Shown here piece after piece: positions 6,345 to 9,475 of a stretch of 9,475 nucleotides of DNA. The DNA is taken from assembly GCA_002428045.1 (NCBI GenBank), contig DIZZ01000071.1, forward strand, positions 8,150 through 17,624. Reading direction: 5' to 3'. Every line of letters starts with the position of its first letter. Positions within the stretch are counted from its first letter, which is position 1. The notes below the pieces were generated by a model, which made no database searches, had not been told where the DNA came from, and saw nothing but the letters and a program-made list of their open reading frames with translations. Both the position numbers and the translations under genes were made by a program. This stretch comes from Verrucomicrobia bacterium UBA6015. Its GTDB lineage: Bacteria > Verrucomicrobiota > Kiritimatiellia > UBA8416.

Positions 6345-7394
6345 ATGGGTATCACAGTAAAACATGGCAAGAATGGGTCCGCGATTCTCGGGGCGTTTGG
6401 CGGTGGTCTTGGCAAGCGCCAGGCGGAAGACGCTCGCCTTGCGGCGCAACTCGGGGCGCAGGAACAGGCCGACAAGCGGCAAATGGGACTGCACACCGCA
6501 TCGACGAACGCATCCCGCGCACAAATTATCTCGGCTCCCAGCGGGACCGGATCGGCGCGGCTTCCATCTACATCCGCTCCGTCTACTCGCGTGGTTCAGC
6601 AAGCACCGGATCGTCAAAGAAGGGTTCTCGGTTCCGGTCCCCGCGAATCATGGGATGAACGGCTTGCTCGTCGAGACGCGGCGCAGGCGTACAGCGAAGA
6701 GCGGATGGCGGCGAGCAACGCCGAATTTCGCGGAGACACAACCGAGCAACCAGCCCTTCAGTATTCCGACAAACAGCGCCAAGAATACAACGCCCGGTGG
6801 GAGGCATACCAGAATGCCGTCAGTTCTGGCGACTTTACCGATGACGAGCTGATCGAGGCGAAGAAATCCCTCATGCAAATGGATATGGGAATGGAGCCTA
6901 CTCGCCGGATGGAGAAGCCGGAAGCAACTCCCGAGGACTTGTTGGCGCAGCGGTCAGTTGCTCGCGAAGACGGGTCGATTGTTGGACTCAAGGCTGACGG
7001 CACTCCGTTTGTTCTTCAGGAAGCTCCCGGAAAGGTCAACACGAAAGACGAGAAGTCGATCATCGACGGCGCGTTGGGGTTTGCTCAATCCGAAGACGAA
7101 ACCGGGGCCATCGATCAAAAGAAGCTCTCAACCTACCTGAAGGCTCACGGTCGCGAGGATCTGATGGCGCGGTTTGCTGGCGATGGAAGCGAGGCCGCTG
7201 CGGTCGCTCCTGTGGTAGAGCCGAAGAAACGGCTTGGTGGAGGAGTAATCGACGCCGTTAAAGAAATCTTCTCTCTTGGTGGAGCAACTACCGAAACGTT
7301 CAACGCCGAAGACCAGCAGGCTCTCACGTGGGCTGAATCGAATCCCGATGATGCTCGATCCAAGCAAATTATCGAATCTCTCAAATCCAAATAG
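6345..7394 (+). CDS. Probable internal virion protein, helical and partly disordered
   Basis: This 349-residue protein is not assigned to a named family. Residues about 1-25 are Gly-rich (GSAILGAFGGGLGKRQ). Residues 26-50 are a Gln/Ala-rich helix, and about 50-95 are Ser/Pro/Thr-rich and probably disordered. Residues about 98-185 are highly charged helix, including a Q-x-x-YNARWEAYQ segment followed by DFTDDELIEAKKSL. That layout resembles short helical hairpins in phage internal or scaffold-like proteins. Residues about 200-225 read as a beta hairpin (DGSIVGLKADGTPFV). The C-terminus has ALTWAESNPDDARSKQII, close to a 'A..WA..NP.D.RA..I' ending I recall from phage structural proteins. There is no signal peptide, membrane span or lysozyme motif. 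Its place just before the large internal protein gene suggests that it is an internal or ejection component, or helps package it. Confidence 0.55.
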   Translation: MGITVKHGKNGSAILGAFGGGLGKRQAEDARLAAQLGAQEQADKRQMGLHTASTNASRAQIISAPSGTGSARLPSTSAPSTRVVQQAPDRQRRVLGSGPRESWDERLARRDAAQAYSEERMAASNAEFRGDTTEQPALQYSDKQRQEYNARWEAYQNAVSSGDFTDDELIEAKKSLMQMDMGMEPTRRMEKPEATPEDLLAQRSVAREDGSIVGLKADGTPFVLQEAPGKVNTKDEKSIIDGALGFAQSEDETGAIDQKKLSTYLKAHGREDLMARFAGDGSEAAAVAPVVEPKKRLGGGVIDAVKEIFSLGGATTETFNAEDQQALTWAESNPDDARSKQIIESLKSK

Positions 7395-7395
7395 C

Positions 7396-7400
7396 AGGTG
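7396..7400 (+). promoter_or_regulatory. Weak ribosome binding site deciding the start at 7406
   Basis: Two adjacent in-frame ATGs (7403 and 7406) follow a weak AGGTG. Its spacing is 2 bases to the first and 5 to the second, so 7406 is the better start. The gap to the previous TAG (7392-7394) is 11 bases. Confidence 0.5.
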
Positions 7401-7405
7401 TGATG

Positions 7406-9475
7406 ATGCCATTCGATCCAGATGCGTATCTGAAGAAAAAGCAGCCGGTCGCCGTTGAGTCGTCGTTTGACCCTGACGCTTATTTGAGTCGAGTGGTTAA
7501 GCCAGCTCCAGCCCCCGCTGCCCCTACTCTGTCGGAAGAAGACGTTGCGGCCGGCCGCGGGCGGCGCGTGTCGGCTCCGCGCTGGGGCAATCTGCCGTCG
7601 ATCGAGACGCGGGAGGCTGACATTCCCGCCGAAGTGCTCGCTTTGGCAGACAAACCGAATCCGAGCCGCAAGGACATGAAAGCAGCCGGTCTCCCGTCTA
7701 TGCCTGCTGCAAAGCGTAGCGAGGTCGCCGCCGAGGTTGCCAAAGCCAAGGCCACAGGCATGTGGGGAAGCATCGCCCAGGTTCTCAAGGGCAACGAGAA
7801 GGGCATGTGGGGAAGCATCGCCCAGGTTCTCAAGGGCAACGAGAAGGGCATGGATAGTTACGTTGCAGGAATCGCTGATATTGTGCCGGTGGTTGGTTAC
7901 GGCGGTTCGCTCGGTACGCAAGTCCGCCAACAGAACGAGCAGGCGAAGGCAAGACTCGAATCTGGCGACAAGGGGTATGATGACTATGTGGGCACGTTTA
8001 CGCGAACACGCGACCAGATTCGTTCCGATAAGCTATTCAAGGCTGGCAGTTATGGAGTACGACCGAGCGACTCCGACCTTTCGAGAAGCATTGACGATGG
8101 GATTGAGCAACAAAGGCGGCGGATTGAAAAGGTGTCCAAGAAGCGCCCTTTGCGTCTGAACGAGATTACCGACGCACTCCAGGCTGGGGTTTCGCCTGAC
8201 GATATGCCCGGAGGACGGGCCGCGGTTGTTTCTCGACTGAAAGAGCACGACCAGCAGTTGATTGCCGAAGTCGAGGGCAACATGGCAAAGGCGGCAGGAC
8301 CGAAGACAGTGGCGGGCCGACTCGCCGGTGGAGCGGCTGGCATTCTTGCTATTTCCTCCGAATATGCCTCGCCTCAAGGATTGGTAAATAAATTACTGTT
8401 GGATCCCGCCGTTCGCGCCCAAGAGAAGCGCGGACCTGAAGTCGAGATTGATGATGCCGGTCGCGTCACGGTCACGAAAGCGGGTAAAGACGTGTCCGGC
8501 GTGGACGTTGCCAAAGAAATGACGCTGGGCACCATAGATGTCGCCGTCGAAAAGTTCCTCGACAAGATGACGCTGGGCACAGGGAAGGCGCTCTACCGCG
8601 GCGGCAAAGCGGTTGCGCCTACCGCCGTCAAGGGTGTTGTCAAAGCGGCGGTCGGCAAAGTCGATGATGTCGTGATGCGAGCGATGGACCTCCCGGCAAT
8701 CAAGCTCCTCAACAACAACCCGCTTTCAAAACTCTATCGCGGGTTCAAGAATTCCGGGGCAATCAAGGCGGTCGAAAAGGCCACCGCCATTCAAGGCACC
8801 GGATGGGAAATCGGAGAAGAAGCCGTCCAGGCGCTTAATCAAGTGCTCTGGAACGTCGAAGGCGACGAGCGCCCTATCGGTAAGCGGCTGGCAGAAGAGG
8901 CCATTGACTTCGCGAAGAATGCTCCCTATCTGGTCGGATCAATCATGCTCGCCAACGTCCTGAAGCTGGGGCCTATCATGGGCGTCGACTACAAGATTCG
9001 AAGCGGCGAGGCGTCGAAGGATGCGCCGGTATTCAAGAAGGCGCTGGAGTTCCACGGTGTCAACGTCGAGGAGAAGGAGCTGAAAACGTTCCTGAAGGGC
9101 CTGTACGGGGCCGAGGACGCCGCCCATGGTCTTACCAGCGTCAATGAGTTTCTAGAGCGGCACGGTATTGCTGGCGACGAGGGCAGCCCTATAGTTCAGC
9201 AGATGCACCGCGCATTCTCTGAAATTGACAAAACACAGCACCCTCGTCGCCGGTTTTTACGCACTTTGCGTGATGCAACCGATCAGGAGCGGGAGGTTGT
9301 GATGTCTCGCGGGATGAATGCAGTTGTCCCGGAGCATGAGCATGTGGCACAGATCGTTGAGGATCCCGCCATGAGCGAGCCGGTCAACGAGAAAGAGGGC
9401 GCGGCTATCGATAGCGTGAAGCAGAAGGACCCAGAAGGATTTGCCGAGTATGTTGAAGCCGCTGGCGGGAACGAA
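7406..9475 (+). CDS. Large internal (ejection-type) virion protein, 3' partial
   Basis: The frame is open without a stop from 7406 to the window end, giving 690 residues with the C-terminus missing. It starts MPFDPDAYL, and a second FDPDAYL is at residues 21-27. This duplicated short motif is familiar from the N-termini of large phage internal virion proteins. Residues 118-132 and 133-147 are exact copies of GMWGSIAQVLKGNEK. They lead into SYVAGIADIVPVVGYGG, a mildly hydrophobic glycine-rich segment. A second Gly/Ala-rich hydrophobic patch lies near 302-318, and a third (PYLVGSIMLANVL) near 507-519. These could be membrane-active but are short for classical transmembrane spans. Residues 464-480 (GTGWEIGEEAVQALNQV) and the preceding FKNSGAIKAVEK resemble central regions of very large phage polyvalent or ejection proteins. 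No transglycosylase or protease motif is visible in the portion present; one could lie beyond the edge. Position after the fibre block fits podoviral ejection genes. The role is inferred. Confidence 0.6.
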   Translation, partial: MPFDPDAYLKKKQPVAVESSFDPDAYLSRVVKPAPAPAAPTLSEEDVAAGRGRRVSAPRWGNLPSIETREADIPAEVLALADKPNPSRKDMKAAGLPSMPAAKRSEVAAEVAKAKATGMWGSIAQVLKGNEKGMWGSIAQVLKGNEKGMDSYVAGIADIVPVVGYGGSLGTQVRQQNEQAKARLESGDKGYDDYVGTFTRTRDQIRSDKLFKAGSYGVRPSDSDLSRSIDDGIEQQRRRIEKVSKKRPLRLNEITDALQAGVSPDDMPGGRAAVVSRLKEHDQQLIAEVEGNMAKAAGPKTVAGRLAGGAAGILAISSEYASPQGLVNKLLLDPAVRAQEKRGPEVEIDDAGRVTVTKAGKDVSGVDVAKEMTLGTIDVAVEKFLDKMTLGTGKALYRGGKAVAPTAVKGVVKAAVGKVDDVVMRAMDLPAIKLLNNNPLSKLYRGFKNSGAIKAVEKATAIQGTGWEIGEEAVQALNQVLWNVEGDERPIGKRLAEEAIDFAKNAPYLVGSIMLANVLKLGPIMGVDYKIRSGEASKDAPVFKKALEFHGVNVEEKELKTFLKGLYGAEDAAHGLTSVNEFLERHGIAGDEGSPIVQQMHRAFSEIDKTQHPRRRFLRTLRDATDQEREVVMSRGMNAVVPEHEHVAQIVEDPAMSEPVNEKEGAAIDSVKQKDPEGFAEYVEAAGGNE
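7757..7846 (+). repeat. Exact 45-bp in-frame tandem duplication
   Basis: Bases 7757-7801 and 7802-7846 are identical, and the following GGCATG starts a third copy before diverging. Each unit encodes GMWGSIAQVLKGNEK. The absence of any synonymous difference indicates a very recent duplication, or an assembly artefact. Confidence 0.93.

Noticed and set aside
7547..7558. 12-base perfect palindrome GCGGCCGGCCGC
   Set aside because: It is short, GC-only and inside coding sequence (Ala-Ala-Gly-Arg), with no T-run or neighbouring site to support a terminator or operator.
7145..7930. 261-codon open frame on the minus strand opposite the internal protein genes
   Set aside because: It covers the junction of two well-placed + strand genes, and its repeated LLVALENLGDASPHA segment is just the reverse of the 45-bp duplication. 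No SD or domain support.
7737..8159. 140-codon + strand frame overlapping the large internal protein gene
   Set aside because: It is an alternative frame within a 2-kb continuous open frame. Its internal repeat is the same 45-bp duplication read out of frame.
1..9475. Possible stop-codon reassignment, since the six complete gene ends use TAA or TAG and none uses TGA
   Set aside because: No gene has an in-frame TGA or TAG that would need read-through, and six stops are too few to show avoidance.

Overview
The window looks like part of the virion-structure module of a tailed bacteriophage or prophage, most likely podovirus-like. All seven supportable genes lie on the + strand. They are packed head to tail with gaps of 1 to 23 bases, or an 11-base overlap, and have ordinary Shine-Dalgarno (SD) sites. 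No tRNA, rRNA, CRISPR array, integrase, insertion sequence or metabolic gene is visible. Most sampled coding stretches are about 57-60% GC, with two AT-richer islands inside the fibre-type genes. The host cannot be named from this sequence. GC content and SD use suggest a moderately GC-rich bacterium, and some protein modules resemble ones common in gut and environmental metagenomic phages.

Layout. (1) 1-1476: the 3' 491 codons of a nozzle / stabilisation-type tail protein, open at the left edge. (2) 1466-2959: a modular fibre-like virion protein, with short repeated modules followed by a conserved C-terminal beta-type domain. (3) 2961-4298: a protein with a seven-arginine N-terminus, a probable beta-sandwich and a BspA/DUF285-like repeat array, probably an adhesin or receptor-binding component. 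(4) 4317-5387: a virion protein with Ser-rich and Gly/Ser-rich linkers and a long helical C-terminal half. (5) 5392-6321: a second fibre-like protein with two GHxGxPxxLAxxDxxG modules and an AT-rich C-terminal domain. (6) 6345-7394: a mostly helical or disordered protein, probably an internal virion protein. (7) 7406-9475: at least 690 residues of a large internal (ejection-type) virion protein that runs off the right edge.

The order nozzle, then fibres/adhesins, then internal proteins is reminiscent of podoviruses such as P22, where tail accessory genes are followed by ejection-protein genes. The inferred division of labour is as follows: gene 1 closes the tail tube, genes 2, 3 and 5 decorate the particle or bind the host surface, gene 4 is an accessory or connector protein, and genes 6 and 7 are packaged and possibly ejected with the DNA. 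These assignments rest on motif memory and synteny, not on a database search.

The most notable signals are the LRR-like repeat gene with near-identical 87-bp repeats, an exact in-frame 45-bp tandem duplication in the large internal protein, and composition mosaicism in the fibre genes. I see no clear evidence of a wholly new system. The window reads as a divergent but recognisable phage structural block.
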